NCBI GenBank assembly: GCA_037043235.1
Contig: JAWRVZ010000255.1
Location: 354,501-418,500, forward strand
Source of the DNA: Rhodeus uyekii
Taxonomy: Eukaryota; Chordata; Actinopteri; Cypriniformes; Acheilognathidae
DNA: 64,000 nucleotides
Reading direction: 5' to 3'
A program made the translations under genes and the position numbers. A model generated the notes under the pieces. It had not been told where the DNA came from. It did not search any database and saw only the letters and a program-made list of their open reading frames with translations. The stretch's first letter is position 1. Each line of letters begins with the position of its first letter. Of the stretch, positions 32,324-44,822 are shown piece after piece.

Positions 32324-35300
32324 TTAAATGAGTTTAAGCCATACCCTGGAGATGGTCCTCCTACGGGAGTCTGGATCCTCTCTGAAAGTTAAGGGTATAA
32401 CTGTAACGATGAACTTCCTTCAGATATATTTAATCAACTCTGGATGCTTGTACTGAAAGTAACCTTTAGGTCTTTGTGCCACTCAAGCAGTTTTTGTACT
32501 TTGACTTCTCCCAATAAAAGACTGACCTATCAAAAAGCTCATTTACATCCTGAGTTTTTGGTTAATGCTGTGTTAGCTTATATGAACCTCGTGAATGTGC
32601 ACTTCGCCCCACTGACCAACCCGACGCCGCAAACCCAGTCATACACGTGAAAAGTATAATGGCATATTTCAAAGCTGCCGTTTTCATACAGCTATTTATT
32701 TCAGCGCTTGCCATCACTGACGCTTAGACCACTTGTCCAATTAAATGGTCCAGGTTCTTTGAAATGAACTGAATTGAGAAGAGTAATGACAATGAGCGGC
32801 TTTATAGCAGAATTTAAAATGGTCGCATATTTGAAGTTTGCAGCATTATTGTTTTCTGGTTCATTAGTGTGAAGCTGCTTTAAAACAAGGCACTATAAGA
32901 AAGTAAAACTTTCACAGAATCACTAAATCCAGTAAAACACCTAAACCACATTATGCTTTTGGGGAGTGAAAACCTAAACTTTACATGGCGCCTTTAAACT
33001 CTGTGTGCTTGAACTGTGTCCTGCTGTTCTTTCACATGTGGATTTCAGTCAGTTTATGCACTTCATCAGAAGGTGGCGCTGTTCACACCACAAAAACCCT
33101 GCATACTTCAGAGAATTCCTCAGCATGTCAAAACAGGTCAGATCGATATGCAGAAGTGTGTGTTGGTGTTTGTCTTAATGTGACATCTATTTAGCAGGAT
33201 CCCATCGCTTAGTACTATCTTTAAATTACTAAGCTACCCTAAAAAGGACAAGTGTGCACTTTTTGAGACGTGTGAACTGCATTTAGTCTTTCACTTTCTC
33301 GCTGACACTTTTTCATTATCTCCCCCACATTCTCTCACTTCCTAGTTTGCCTAATAAGGGCATAATATACTCAGAGAAGTGTGTGTGTGCGTGTTCTGGT
33401 ATGGCTACACTTGTGAGGGCCAAATCTCCTCTCTTGCACAGTGACAACTGACTAATGAGGACTTAATCATCACTATTTAAAAAGGCTTATATATTGCCCA
33501 AAACGTTTAGTTTTAAATCTAGTGTTTTGCACGTTTCTGTGAGGGTTGTTTAGGGGTTTGCAGTTGAGTTAGGCCATAGAAAATGAACCTGATATTAAAT
33601 CAATATAAGTATATTAATATATATAATAGTGAGTATAATAGTATATTAATAGTGAGATGTGTGTGTGCAATCAAACAGAGGTTGTGTGAGAGGAAGAGCT
33701 TGTGAGAAAAGAACAGGATGAGTGGAAATAAGAAAGAAACCGAGAGGAGGCTGGGTTTAAGATCAGATGAGAATCCTTACATGCATAACAGACAGTTTAT
33801 CCACTTCCTGTAAGAGACAGGAAGTCACTGAGTGAGTGCACCACTGGAGGTGTGTGTGTGCATGTTCTCTTTTTTTAGTGGTTTTTGCACCTTTATTATT
33901 GGGTTATAATTGATACATCTATGATTGGTTGTCTGGTGTCATCTCGCCTTAACACTATAGGCCTGGCTGTTTCACACAATAACTTTACAGATCCAATTGA
34001 AACCTACAAAATATGGTGCCGACGCTGATCTGGAACAGAAGTTTGACATTTTAAAAGTGGTTGACTTACAAAATCTCAAAGCCACAGTGATGTGATGAAA
34101 ACCTTAACACTAAGCAATAGGATTTATTCTCAAAAATCATGTGTTTGGTCGCTAATACTTTACCTTCATGGCGGTACGTCGAGGCATTTCAGGTGCTTTG
34201 TCATTTTTAAAGCACACAATTGTTCTCAAAGCTCATAAACTTTGCAGAATGGATATTTTCTTCTAAGTTTGACTGGCAAATGAGTTTCCTCTTAACACAC
34301 AAGGCTTTTTCTTAGTCAACCACAAACTCCACCCATCGACAACATGATGTTAGACTGGAGAATTTCCATCCAGCTTCAACCTATAAAACAAAAGTTATCA
34401 TGTCTATGAAAGCAGCTCAGAGCACACAAATAAAGAAGAAATAAGTTTGTAACACACAAAGCTTTCAGGAAAGACTCACCGGGTTGAAGTGTCGTCATGT
34501 GCTTCTGTAGTAGACGAATGTCCATGAGTTTAATTTCTAGTTTATGAAACAGTGAAGGAATACACTACCCATAACCCCGTTGTCAGAGAAGGCATTGTTA
34601 TAGTGGAAACATCAATCAAATCAGCCGCTCACTTCCTCAAAAGAGTCTCTATGCACTCAATCTACTGATACTGAATATGGACTTATCCGTAATTTGCAGT
34701 AAACGTCAAATGCATTGTTTTTACTCATAGCCAGTGACTGTAAGTCAGTTTTTAATTTGAAGTTATCCGGAGAGTTTCATCTAGGCTACTTATTTATGTG
34801 GATCTAATCAAGGGTTTCTTTAACTGAAATGCCATAGACCCTAATAATTTCCCTTAAATCAAGCCCTTAGAGAAGATAGTCATTCAGCTTAAGGATTACA
34901 CGGAGAAAGCAGGTTTAATCCAAGTCTTATAAGGGGCAATTCACACAACGCATTTTGATCAAAAAGACACGAGTGCAACGGTCAAATACATGGGGACCAC
35001 TGCTCTTACTGACAGCATTATAAACATGATGGTCAAGGATAAAGGTCTTGCCCCTTCAAACTACATTAAGTATTTATGTTAGACTTTGCTTACCATTTTA
35101 AGCAAAATAGTGTTAGGCAGAATTGAAGTGCCATTAATGGTATGTGATGCTCTAATATGGTGTTTGTGTTTTAAATCTGGCACTTTGTTCGACTAAGTTG
35201 AAGAAAATAAAATAGAACTAAATGTAATAAATGTTTAAAATACTAATTGTAGAAGTTGCACTTATTTATTAGAAAAATAGACAAAAGATTAATCAGCTAA

Positions 35301-35872
35301 TAAAAAAAACATTAGATTAAACAGAAAAAAAGTCGACAGATTAATCGGAAAAATGAATCGTTAGCTAACTTTATATGATAAACTGATTTTAATTTAATTT
35401 ATTCGAGGGCCCCGGGCTTTACCATTGGATAAAGCGCTACGGCTAACTGGGATCACATTTGCTTTGATAACCAATCACATTACAGCCTTACTGTCATTAA
35501 ACTGTTCAAAGTTGTGCGACGGTCAATCGGTGTTTGCGGATACCATAGAAATTAAAATTAAATAAAAGTTTATTTTTGGTGGAACTATCGCTTTGAGTTT
35601 CCATCTCTTTCATAAGGAATATTAAATATTATCTTAATGGTATATATAGTGGGCACAGAACCTTCTATTCAACTCTTCATTTCTAGACTTTGTACTATTA
35701 TTTTAGTGATTTAATGAGCTTTTTAATTGGCTGAAGATCTATGCTTGTGCAACTTCACGGCTTTGCTCAAAAAGGCCTACCGCTGATCAATTGTCTTGAT
35801 AAACTCGAAATATACAGATGTCTCTGTCTGTGCTAGCCTCATTTTACACAGCCAGCAAAAAGAATCCTACCC

Positions 35873-35910
<38 letters not shown>

Positions 35911-36383
35911 TTGCCTGCCAGGCATACATTCTCTCTTCACTACATTAGTCAGCGTGTGTTCGCATGTTATGATAGAAACGTCTCTCACTCTGGTCTAACC
36001 AGTGAGAACATGAGCCTGGATTCCTCAGATCTAAACTCTTTACACTTTAGTTTCAAAGGCCCAAATCTGCACTTTCTCCTGTTTTTCTTTACCCTGTTTT
36101 TTTCTCTCTTCGGCCCAAAAACAGAAATTATATTTTGCTTAAAGTAAATCTATTTTATTTTGTATTAATCTTTGCACCCAACACACTTTCCAGGGAACTT
36201 TTTTATGTGTTAGTTTTTCTGGTAACTTTAGATACCATAAGTTAGTTAGCATGAACTAACGAAATAGAAATTCTTCTACAGTGTTTATTGATGTTAGTAA
36301 ATGTAAACTTTTAACATTTACTCGTATAGTTTTAAAATCAAAAGTTGCACTTGTGAATTAACTTCACAGTGCATTAACTAAAA

Positions 36384-36388
<5 letters not shown>

Positions 36389-36433
<45 letters not shown>
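36389..36433. repeat. (TA)n microsatellite
   Basis: About 22 TA dinucleotides, followed by TTACATATATATATTACACA. Confidence 0.93.
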
Positions 36434-36435
<2 letters not shown>

Positions 36436-37547
36436 CATATATATATTACACACACGCACACATATGTACACACATACGTGTATAATGTTTTTTCATTGTC
36501 TGTTTATGTTAGCTATACATTTATTGTGTAAACCTCACTGTGTAACTTATTATTATACTTTATACTTATAAATTATACTTATTTTCCTAAAGGAAACACT
36601 TTACTCCATTACATCAATTGATCAGTCAATCTCACGTGCCTCATTTTCTTTACGCACAATATTATTGCTATTTTTAATTTGAATCCATGGTGAAAGTTGA
36701 CAGGTTTCCCTCAGCCAGTTAATGGGTAAATGCTCTGGTCCCGCCTCCTCCTCTCGCATGGCACGATCTGATTGGCCGGCCGTCGCTTCTCGGCGTCGTC
36801 TGCTCTTCTCTGATAGGTCAGCTTGAGACGTGAGCTGATCCGCACCACAGCATCCTCTCACAGTCAGATACAGTAGTGGAATGGAAGTCAGTTCATCTCA
36901 TTCACGCTGGCTGTCTCTGTATTCCTTCCTGTCGTATCATGCAGCTTGCAGATTCACAAACAGGATGTTGCGGTCGCGCTCTGCTGTTTTCTGCCACCTC
37001 CTTTTTCTCTATCGCTCTGCAAACGGCCAAACTCATGCCTAACCAACTCCAGATCAACTCAAACCCGTAGCCTTTAGCAAACTAAGTCAAATGAACTTAG
37101 CAAGGGGAAACCTGAATCAGATCCTGTCAGTCTGAGCACCGTCTGCACACAAGCTCAAGGGGGTTATCTGAGGAACAAGACCCTGTTTCACAAGTCTTTA
37201 AAGGGAAACAAAAAGGATTCTTGTCATCATTTCCTCACCTCCATGTTTACTCAATCCCGTTGGTCTGAGAAACACAAAATAAGAATGGTTGAAGAATCTT
37301 AACGCAGATCTTTTCCAGTTCTTCGTGACCACCATTAACCCATGTGGCTCATATGCTAACAGGGAACGTTAGCACTTCAAAAGACAACAAACATTCTTCC
37401 AGTAATAAGTCGTGAAGTCTTATAAGTCGTACATAGTCTAATAATGTTCTCAAAACGTCCGCATATTAAATAGCACCTTTCAGAACGTATTTTATAACTT
37501 AATGCAAATGTTAGCAAAAGTATTTTTGTTAGCTTGTAGCTATGTGA

Positions 37548-37709
37548 ATAGTTCACCCCAAAAAATTTAAGTTTTGTTATAATTTATTCACTTTAAAGTT
37601 GTTCCATTACCTATATGAGTTTAAGGGAAAGACACACTATGTCTACCATCAACTGTCTGGTTATTAACATCCACACTTTCACATTTTGGATGAACTGTCT
37701 CTTTAAAGG
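37548..37709. mobile_element. short MITE with AGTTCACCC-type ends
   Basis: Left AATAGTTCACCCCAAAAAAT and right GGATGAACTGTCTCTTTAAA form an imperfect inverted pair of the same general type as the element at 31061-32323. Confidence 0.45.
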
Positions 37710-37847
37710 ATGTTTTAAGATGTACATAACTAATATTCGAATAATGATTGACTTGTATTCATTTGTAGGGTTAAGGTTAACTCTCTTACCCTGATCCTCT
37801 TTTATCGCACATGCTTTATTCCTTCTTACCACAAATGCCTTTCTTGT

Positions 37848-38042
37848 GTCTCAATGTTTCTTGAATGCAATGCAAGTCACTTTGTATAAAAGCGTCTGAT
37901 AAATGTATATAAGAGCATGTGGCGCTTGCAACAGCAAAGTCATGGGTTCGATTCCCAGGGAAAGCAAGAACTGATTAGAATGTCAATGTGTTTCTTGAAT
38001 GCAATGCAAGTCGCTTTGGATAAAAGCCTTTGTTAAATGCAT
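37848..38042 (+). mobile_element. tRNA-derived SINE copy 6, preceded by a SINE tail fragment
   Basis: 37848-37910 is a tail-only fragment (TTTCTTGAATGCAATGCAAG, TAAAAGCGTCTGATAAATG). 37920-38042 is a second copy with TGGCGCTTGCAACAGC, GGTTCGATTCCC and the complete tail. Confidence 0.75.
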
Positions 38043-38229
38043 ATGCATTATGAATTAAACTGAGGCACTCTACATCTACTCTGGTTACTGATTTATTTGC
38101 TCATTTGTTTGGCTGCAAATGTCAGCTTTTGACTCGATCATACTCTGCTTTAAAAGGCAAACTCGTGCGCATCTTCATGAGTGTGTGTAGTGTCGGTGCG
38201 GAAGTGGCCCGTGGGGCAGGGCTCCTGCA

Positions 38230-38235
38230 TATAAA
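38230..38235 (+). promoter_or_regulatory. TATA box of the profilin gene
   Basis: TATAAA about 50 bp before a splice donor (CGTTCAG/GTACTT, exon end 38287) that ends the probable untranslated first exon. Preceded by GGGGCAGGGCTCC. Position and spacing suit a core promoter. Confidence 0.55.
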
Positions 38236-38423
38236 CTCACACGGACTTCCTCAAACTCACTTTGCATCGGAGCAGAGACGCGTTCAGGTACTTTTCCTCC
38301 TCTTATCCTCTTCTTTATCTGTTTCGCGGCAGGGATGATGGGCGACGCGACGGCTCTTCGTGTTTCTGGTGGTAATGGCGATGTGTGGTGGTGTTTTGTT
38401 GCTCCTCAGATAAAGCTGCAGTC

Positions 38424-38879
38424 ATGAGCTGGGATCAGTACATCAGTAACCTGACCAAGAGCGAATGGGTGGATGATGCGGCCATTCTCGGGGCTACACC
38501 GGGTCAGGAGTCCGTTTGGGCTTCCGCGCCGGGCGGCTGGCTCGGACAAGTCACGGTACAGCTGTTCTTCTTCCCTTGACCACTTATTTATTCAAAAAAG
38601 CACTTTTCCTTTACTTACGTGTTCCGTCGTCCGTTAGGAATCAGGATGTGCTCGCATCTTCTGAGGCGATAACAGTCGTTGTTGTCGTGTCACTTCGAGA
38701 TCATTTGTATTCATTTTAATGGAAGTAAATCGCTGTGTTTTCCTCAGGATTACTAGGATGGATGGATCCTTCGAATCGACCGTTAATTCTTTCGCGCTGA
38801 ATTTCCTCTCAGCAGACGCGCGCGAGAGTTCTGTCAACTGCTCCTTATTTGGTCATGCGTGCTGAAAGGCGGAAGTGGG

Positions 38880-38928
<49 letters not shown>

Positions 38929-39810
38929 GCGCGCCCGCTTCCGCCTGTCCGCCCATGGTTCTCGTTCCGAATGTCAGATGCTTTTATATATTAGCTATTA
39001 AATATTTAAACTACATTTAGGCGAGACACAGTTTCCTTTAAGTCTCATCTGTTGCGTCTAAAGTAAAGCAACATGCAGTTTTGACCGCTGGTTATTTCAA
39101 CATTGTGTCTGCACTTCCTTTCTTTTGGGTTCCTCTAACTAACCTTCCTTTTGACTTGATTTTGAGATCTCTTTATCTTTGTGTGTGTGTAAATAAAGTA
39201 TGCATATAAATAATTATTGTTTTATCTATATATGTTTTTAGATATGTTACTATATTTATGCATGTGTATATATGTGTGTGTTGGCTTATAAATAATATAT
39301 CTGCATAATTTTGTACCCTATATATAGTTATCTACTATAACTATATATATACACACACACACATATATATGTATGTATTTGTGTGTGTCGTGCATTTACT
39401 TGTTTCCCCATTCTTGTTGTAACCTGCAGCTCAGACTTTGAAAGAATTCAGAGATGCTGTCTGTCGCTCTATCTCTCTATCCCCCCCCCCCCCCCCCTCT
39501 CTTTCTGTGAAAGTCCCGTTTAAGAGGCATTGCGTAGGTCACATGACCGCAGTATCAGTGCTCGTTCTGGTTCCTCTAACCGCGTTTGAAAATGACTCGT
39601 TTGAAAGCGAGAAACTCGGCGAGCGTTTAATGTAAAATCTTTAATGTGTAAATAAAAAGCACAGTTTTATGCTTGCCTTGAGGTAAAGCATCGTCTTCAG
39701 GAACATGACAAAACACGAGCTGTGCAAGAATCTGTGTATGTGTGTGAGATGTTCCTACGTGTTTCAGCATGTGTTTTCTGGACCATTTTATCACCTGCAA
39801 TCCACACTCA

Positions 39811-39866
<56 letters not shown>

Positions 39867-40640
39867 GGCGGCAGAAGTTAAGGCTCTGGTTGCCAGCGAC
39901 CGCAGCGGTCTCTTTGCCAATGGCGTGACTCTAGCGGGCAGGAAGTGCACGGTGCTGCGGGACGCTCTGAACGTGAACGGGCAGAACACCATGGACATCA
40001 AGATGAAGACCTCAGAGAAAGAGCCCGACCCTTTTTCATTCACCATCGGCAAATCTCAGAAAGGTGAGACTCACCACTGTCAAAGCAAAAGATCTCTAAC
40101 AGGAGAGAGCAGCGCTTGCAACATCAAGGTCATGGGTTCGATTCCCAGGGAAAGCAAGAACTGATTAGAATATCAATGTGTTTCTTGAATGCAATGATAA
40201 AAGCAGCTGATAAATGCAGGAATGTGAATCATGCCAGCGATCAACAATCATCGATTTTATAGTAATGAGAATCATAATGTATCCTGATTATTGAGCAGAG
40301 AATGAGATTTTTAGAATTGAGTGTCACACAATACAAAAAATACTTTATTTTTCTTATTAAATATAATTACTTTATATTATATTGTAATGTATAAACATAT
40401 TATACATATTTATTGTATAATTTAATTTAATCTCATTTTATTTCTTAAGGTTTTGGGGTTACCTTTGACCTAAACATGTTTCAGAAATATTAATATATAT
40501 ATATATACATTCATAAATATTACATGTAAATGCAATACAAATATATTTATTTTATATTTAATTTAAGATTAATTTATATTGTTATTTATAATTTATATTT
40601 TATAATTAATTGATAATATTTTATTTATTTATCTAGAAAT

Positions 40641-40674
<34 letters not shown>

Positions 40675-41079
40675 GTGTGTGTGTGTATACACAAATATTA
40701 CATGTAAAAAAAATAATAAAAATATTTAGTTAATTTTAATTGATAATTAATTGATATTTTATTTATATTGTTTATTTATATTGCTTTAGAATCCAGAATG
40801 GAATTCGACTCATGTGTTTTATATACAAATTACAAATATTATACGTAGAAGTAGTAAATGTACTGATTTTATATTTAATTTGAATTTTTCAATAATACAC
40901 AATTAATATTTCTCTCAAATCTGGGGTGACCTTTGACCTGGAAAAGTTTCTGAGATATTTATTTCCCTCTCTCTCTTTCAGCGATAATCATTGCTAAAGG
41001 AGTAAAAGATGCTCACGGAGGAAAAATCAACCCCCTCGTCTTCGACATGGCCGCATACCTCAGGAGCGTGAACATGTGA
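38424..41079 (+). CDS. pfn1: profilin, PFN1-type
   Basis: Three coding exons join in frame: 38424-38555, 39868-40063, 40982-41079 (141 aa). The ATG lies 14 nt after an acceptor (CTCCTCAG, 38409). Profilin binds monomeric actin, promotes ADP/ATP exchange and delivers actin to formins through poly-proline. The N-terminus MSWDQYISNL keeps the Trp and Tyr of the poly-proline site. It continues with VWASAPGG, SGLFANGVTLAGRKCTVLRD and TMDIKMKT, and the C-terminal helix DMAAYLRSVNM. It is more divergent than PFN2, and the enolase gene next door supports PFN1 orthology (human PFN1 and ENO3 are neighbours on 17p13). The first intron carries a CT tract and a poly-C run; intron 2 begins with a SINE. The residue numbering of the actin interface was not checked. 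Confidence 0.9.
38883..38924. repeat. (CT)n microsatellite in profilin intron 1
   Basis: About 20 CT units followed by TTTGCGCGCGCCC. A C-homopolymer of about 17 lies at 39481-39497, and another CT tract (39818-39866) forms the polypyrimidine tract of the exon 2 acceptor. Confidence 0.9.
40102..40220 (+). mobile_element. tRNA-derived SINE copy 7
   Basis: AGAGAGCAGCGCTTGC, GGTTCGATTCCC, GCAAGAACTGATTAGAATAT, with a shortened tail (ATGATAAAAGCAGCTGATAA). It starts 38 nt after the profilin exon 2 donor. Confidence 0.8.
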
Positions 41080-41447
41080 ACAAGCTCCGCCCCCTCATCC
41101 TCTGACTCCGCCCCCCTCTCCACCTCACCTGGGTTCACCTGGAAGCCAGAAGAACAGATCCGAGATCAGCAAACTTGTGCTACAGAACATCTTCCTCATC
41201 CCAGGAGTTCGGGATCTTGGTTTCTCCTCGTCATTTCTCCAGTCAGCCAGTGGAACGCAAACTCTAGTTTATATCAAACTCATTTATTAGGTTTATCACA
41301 AATTAATTAATTAATTGATTTATGGTACTGTAATATTTTGCTGTTTCGGACAGGCGGAGCATCAAGTCAAACGGTTTTAGCTTTTGATTGTATTGTTTGT
41401 GTCAAATCCTGCTGAACAAATCCCAGATTTATGACTGTTAGATGCCA

Positions 41448-41453
41448 AATAAA
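41448..41453 (+). terminator. polyadenylation signal AATAAA of profilin
   Basis: Canonical hexamer about 370 bp after the stop codon. Confidence 0.65.
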
Positions 41454-41599
41454 GAGAGAATGACTTTCTGTGGAGCAGAACGTGTGTTTTTAACGATCAC
41501 TCCATACGGTAAATGATCAAAACACATCATATATAATCATAAACCAACCGGATCACAGCTGAAACTCGTCCGTAAGCTTTATTTTAGTTGTTATTAATA

Positions 41600-41990
41600 T
41601 TTAGATTTAGCTTTTACTTATTTTCAGTTTTCTTTTAATTTTTTTTTTCAATTTTTTTATATTTAGTATATTTTTAAAATATTACTATTTAGCTTTAATT
41701 TATTTTTGTTTAAATTTCTTTGTACATTTAGTATGTTTTTAAAGTATTACTATTTAGCTTCAATTTATTTTTATTTTTTTAAATATATATTTGTATATTT
41801 AGTATGTTTTTAAAATATTACTATTTAGTTTCAATTTATTTTTATTTTTAAAGATTATATTTGGATATTTAGTATATATTTAAAATGTTACTATTTAGCT
41901 TACATTTATTTTTATTACAGTTTTTAAAGTTTTTTTTCAATATATTTAAAATATTATTTAGCTTCAATTTATTTTTACTTTACTGCTTAT
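41600..41990. repeat. AT-rich tandem repeat, about 65-72-bp unit, 5 copies
   Basis: TTTAGTATNTTTTTAAA followed by ATTACTATTTAGCTTNAATT recurs near 41664, 41728, 41799 and 41870, with decayed edge copies. Lies just downstream of profilin. Confidence 0.8.
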
Positions 41991-42515
41991 TATTTCAGCC
42001 AAGGCAATATTTCTATTTTGTTTATTTCATATTTATATTTTATTCCGTTTAGGATTCAATCCAGTTTGATAGCAATGATTTAATACTTATTATAATAATA
42101 ATATAATAAATTATATATACTTAATTATAATAGAGCACATTAATATTCGGTGCATGATGATGATGCGTGCGAGTGTCTCAGCCAATCACAGGCGGCCGTG
42201 ATTTCTTTAAAATCACTTTAAAAGTTTAAAACACTTGGGCAAGAAATTATTATATTAAATTTTCATGGAATGTTATTTTATTCAGACGCTCGTCTTACAT
42301 TTGTTAAGTGTTACTTCAGAGAACATTCAGAAATAGTGTTACATAATGTTTGCAGAATCATCCAGTTATTTTCAGAACTTAATAACTTTAGCTGAATGTT
42401 TCTGGAGCAGATGTTTGTTAGCCGGGGTTGAACTGAAGGAACAGTGTTGAAACAGAGGAAACAGGAAGTTTTGCATGTGACACAGACATGATACATCAGG
42501 TTGAAATAGAAAACA

Positions 42516-42735
42516 CACACACACGCACACACGCTCGCTCACTCACACACACACACACACTCACACACACAAAAACACTCACTCACACAAACACACTCTC
42601 ACACACACACTCACACACAAAAACACTCACTCACACAAACACACTCTCACACACACACTCACACACAAAAACACTCACTCACATAAACACTCACACACAC
42701 ACACACACTTACACTCTCTCTCTCTAACACACACA
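42516..42735. repeat. CA-rich minisatellite
   Basis: Blocks of CACACACAAAAACACTCACT recur near 42565, 42616 and 42663 between CA and TCAC runs, so the 50-bp-scale unit is itself tandem. Confidence 0.85.
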
Positions 42736-43449
42736 TCCACAGATGCAGCGCCATCATGTGGCCGTGACGTGTATTTATGCACATAAAGATAAAGCACTAT
42801 ATAAAACTACATGTTGGTAATTTAAAAATTATACCCTTAGATACATCAGATTATTAGAGTAAATTGAAACCCAATACTTACATTCAAAAGTTACATTCAA
42901 AACAATAAATGAAAATAAAAATCTCTGCCGCGCAATGCATTCTGGGTACACTAATATAGTTATCGTTATCTTTAAAGCCCGTTACCGATATAGTTAAAAA
43001 AAAATAGTTGTAATTATAAAAGAATAGCAGAACTATAACGTATATATAACTATAACTGTACAGTACAATGATATCGTGGAATTATGATTTGTTATCTCCA
43101 GCTGATGAACAAAACATTGACAGCCAATCAGAATCCGTCCTGCTTTAACGAGCTTTTGCGACTACAAAAACGCAGCACACGTTAATAATAAACAGAATGA
43201 TATCCTAATATAGTATAATAACTATATTACCGTATATAATATAGTTATAGTTCTCAGGCCTTAAGAGTGTATTTAATAAAAACATGCAAGTATGAGGTTT
43301 AATTTGTGCCATAAAGGAGAAGCTGCTTTATATATTTGTCCGTTTCGACAGTCATTTCGTACTTGTTAAGATAAATCAGTATATGTTTAATGATGTGTAT
43401 CTTCTTCATGCGTTCACTGAGAATAATTACTTATAAAGCTGAGCTCAGA

Positions 43450-43566
43450 TGCTTTTATCATTGCATTCAAGAAACACATTGACATTCTGACATTCACTCT
43501 CAGTTCTTGCTTTCCCTGGGAATCAAACCCATGACCTTGATGTTGCAAGCGGCGCACACAGGAAAG
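43450..43566 (-). mobile_element. tRNA-derived SINE copy 8
   Basis: Minus-strand copy: GCATTCAAGAAACACATTGA, TTCTTGCTTTCCCTGGGAAT, CAAACCCATGACCTTGATG. Confidence 0.75.
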
Positions 43567-43997
43567 TTCACGTACACAAATGCACTGCACAAAGCAAATT
43601 TAACAGCTGAATGTCAAGAGTTGTGGATCTGCGGCTGTTAAACAACACAAGTGTCCATCGGCTCTCATGATAGTGAAACTAATTTTAGCCTGGTGTTAAA
43701 GGGTAGAGAGGGGGAAACTGGGAAAAGAGAGGCGTGCGGTGCAAGTGTGTGTGTGTGTGTGAGATCATCATAGATGCCCTTTAGGTCCGAACCCAAACTC
43801 ACTCTCACATTTCCCCATTTAATTCAACCCTGACCTTTCATTCAAGTCTAGAGGTCGAGTAGGGAGAGTCTGAGAGTTTCTCCACCTCAGCTGAAAGGAA
43901 AACACATCCGTGGGGATTCAGGTCCCAAATGATTCCCAAACACTGTTCCCTTCTAACTATAAACATCTAACGCAAGATCTAAAACATACACATCAGT

Positions 43998-44115
43998 AGA
44001 GTGTGGCGCTTGCAACATCAAGGTCATGGGTTTGATTCCCAGGGAAAGCAAGAACTGATTAGAATGTAAATGTGTTTCTTGAATGCAATGATAAAAGCAG
44101 CTGATAAATATATTG
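43998..44115 (+). mobile_element. tRNA-derived SINE copy 9
   Basis: AGTGTGGCGCTTGCAACATC, GGTTTGATTCCC, GCAAGAACTGATTAGAATGT, and the same shortened tail as copy 7 (ATGATAAAAGCAGCTGATAA). Confidence 0.78.
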
Positions 44116-44783
44116 ACTGTGCAAGAATGCAAATTACAGTCATTTCAATAGTCATTTTTAGCACTGACCTTCAGGCTATCTTAAACCCAAAGGCATGTGT
44201 TGTGATGACCTCTTGACCTCTGGTTCAAACTGGCCTTTTGGTCACAGGTGGCTTGGTCATCCAACCATATTATTTGTACTATTTATGCAGAATGCAGTTG
44301 CATGCTAATTTCCAGTATGCGTGGAAAGGCCTCATAATATACAAACTAAAAATAATATATTGAATACAAACTGTGTCCTATTTAACATTTTTCTAAATAA
44401 TAGGCGCCAGTTAAGAAGTATGCAATCCATTCCAAACATAGCAAGTGAACATTAATCTAAAAATGGTCAAACATTGGCACTATGACTACATTAGCTGCTT
44501 GATTTAATGATGTGTGTGTGTATTCAGGCTTTGTCCTGTATATAAAGGCTTCTGACTAGTTATAATATTGGCATAAATAAAACACAATCAATTAAAGAAG
44601 TGCCTTGTGTGTCTTTCTTGATTTATTTTTGCTTTCCAATGTTATTCAAAGCAGATATGTGATGTAAACGATTATAAACGAGTGATTAGATTTATATTTG
44701 ACTACTTCATTGTGGGCGTTTTCTCAAACACTCGCGCGCTTTGTAAATGTTCGGTGTTTTGCAGATGCTCCCTAAGGTTTTTC

Positions 44784-44822
44784 CCATATACGGGGACGCG
44801 CTGTTGAGGGACCGTCTATAAA
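44784..44822 (+). promoter_or_regulatory. eno3 core promoter: CArG-like box and TATA box
   Basis: CCATATACGG at 44784-44793 matches the SRF CArG consensus except for one C. TATAAA follows at 44817-44822. About 75 nt downstream a donor (CTCTCAG/GTAAAA) ends an untranslated exon at 44898. Muscle genes commonly use this arrangement, but function is inferred. Confidence 0.5.

Larger units (their letters stand above)
28770..38200. other. 9.4-kb gene-free spacer
   Basis: No exon with recognisable protein similarity was found on either strand. It holds Tigger-like copy D, a TTAA-flanked foldback element with a SINE inside, more SINE pieces, a (GT)n tract at about 35876-35908, a (TA)n tract at about 36389-36433, and a GC-richer patch at about 36700-36870 with CCAAT-type words (GATTGGCCGG). 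About 1.5 kb (32.4-35.8 kb) looks like old unclassifiable repeat DNA. Confidence 0.6.
42736..44780. other. profilin-enolase intergenic spacer
   Basis: No gene recognised. It contains two SINE copies (43450-43566, 43998-44115), a palindromic A/T-rich stretch near 42960-43260 (GTTATAGTT/AACTATAAC-type words) and a short GT tract at about 43746-43762. Confidence 0.55.

Noticed and set aside
33060..33090. Additional CTCF-like word CAGAAGGTGGCGC
   Set aside because: Two mismatches to the core consensus; too weak to list beside the full match at 46522.
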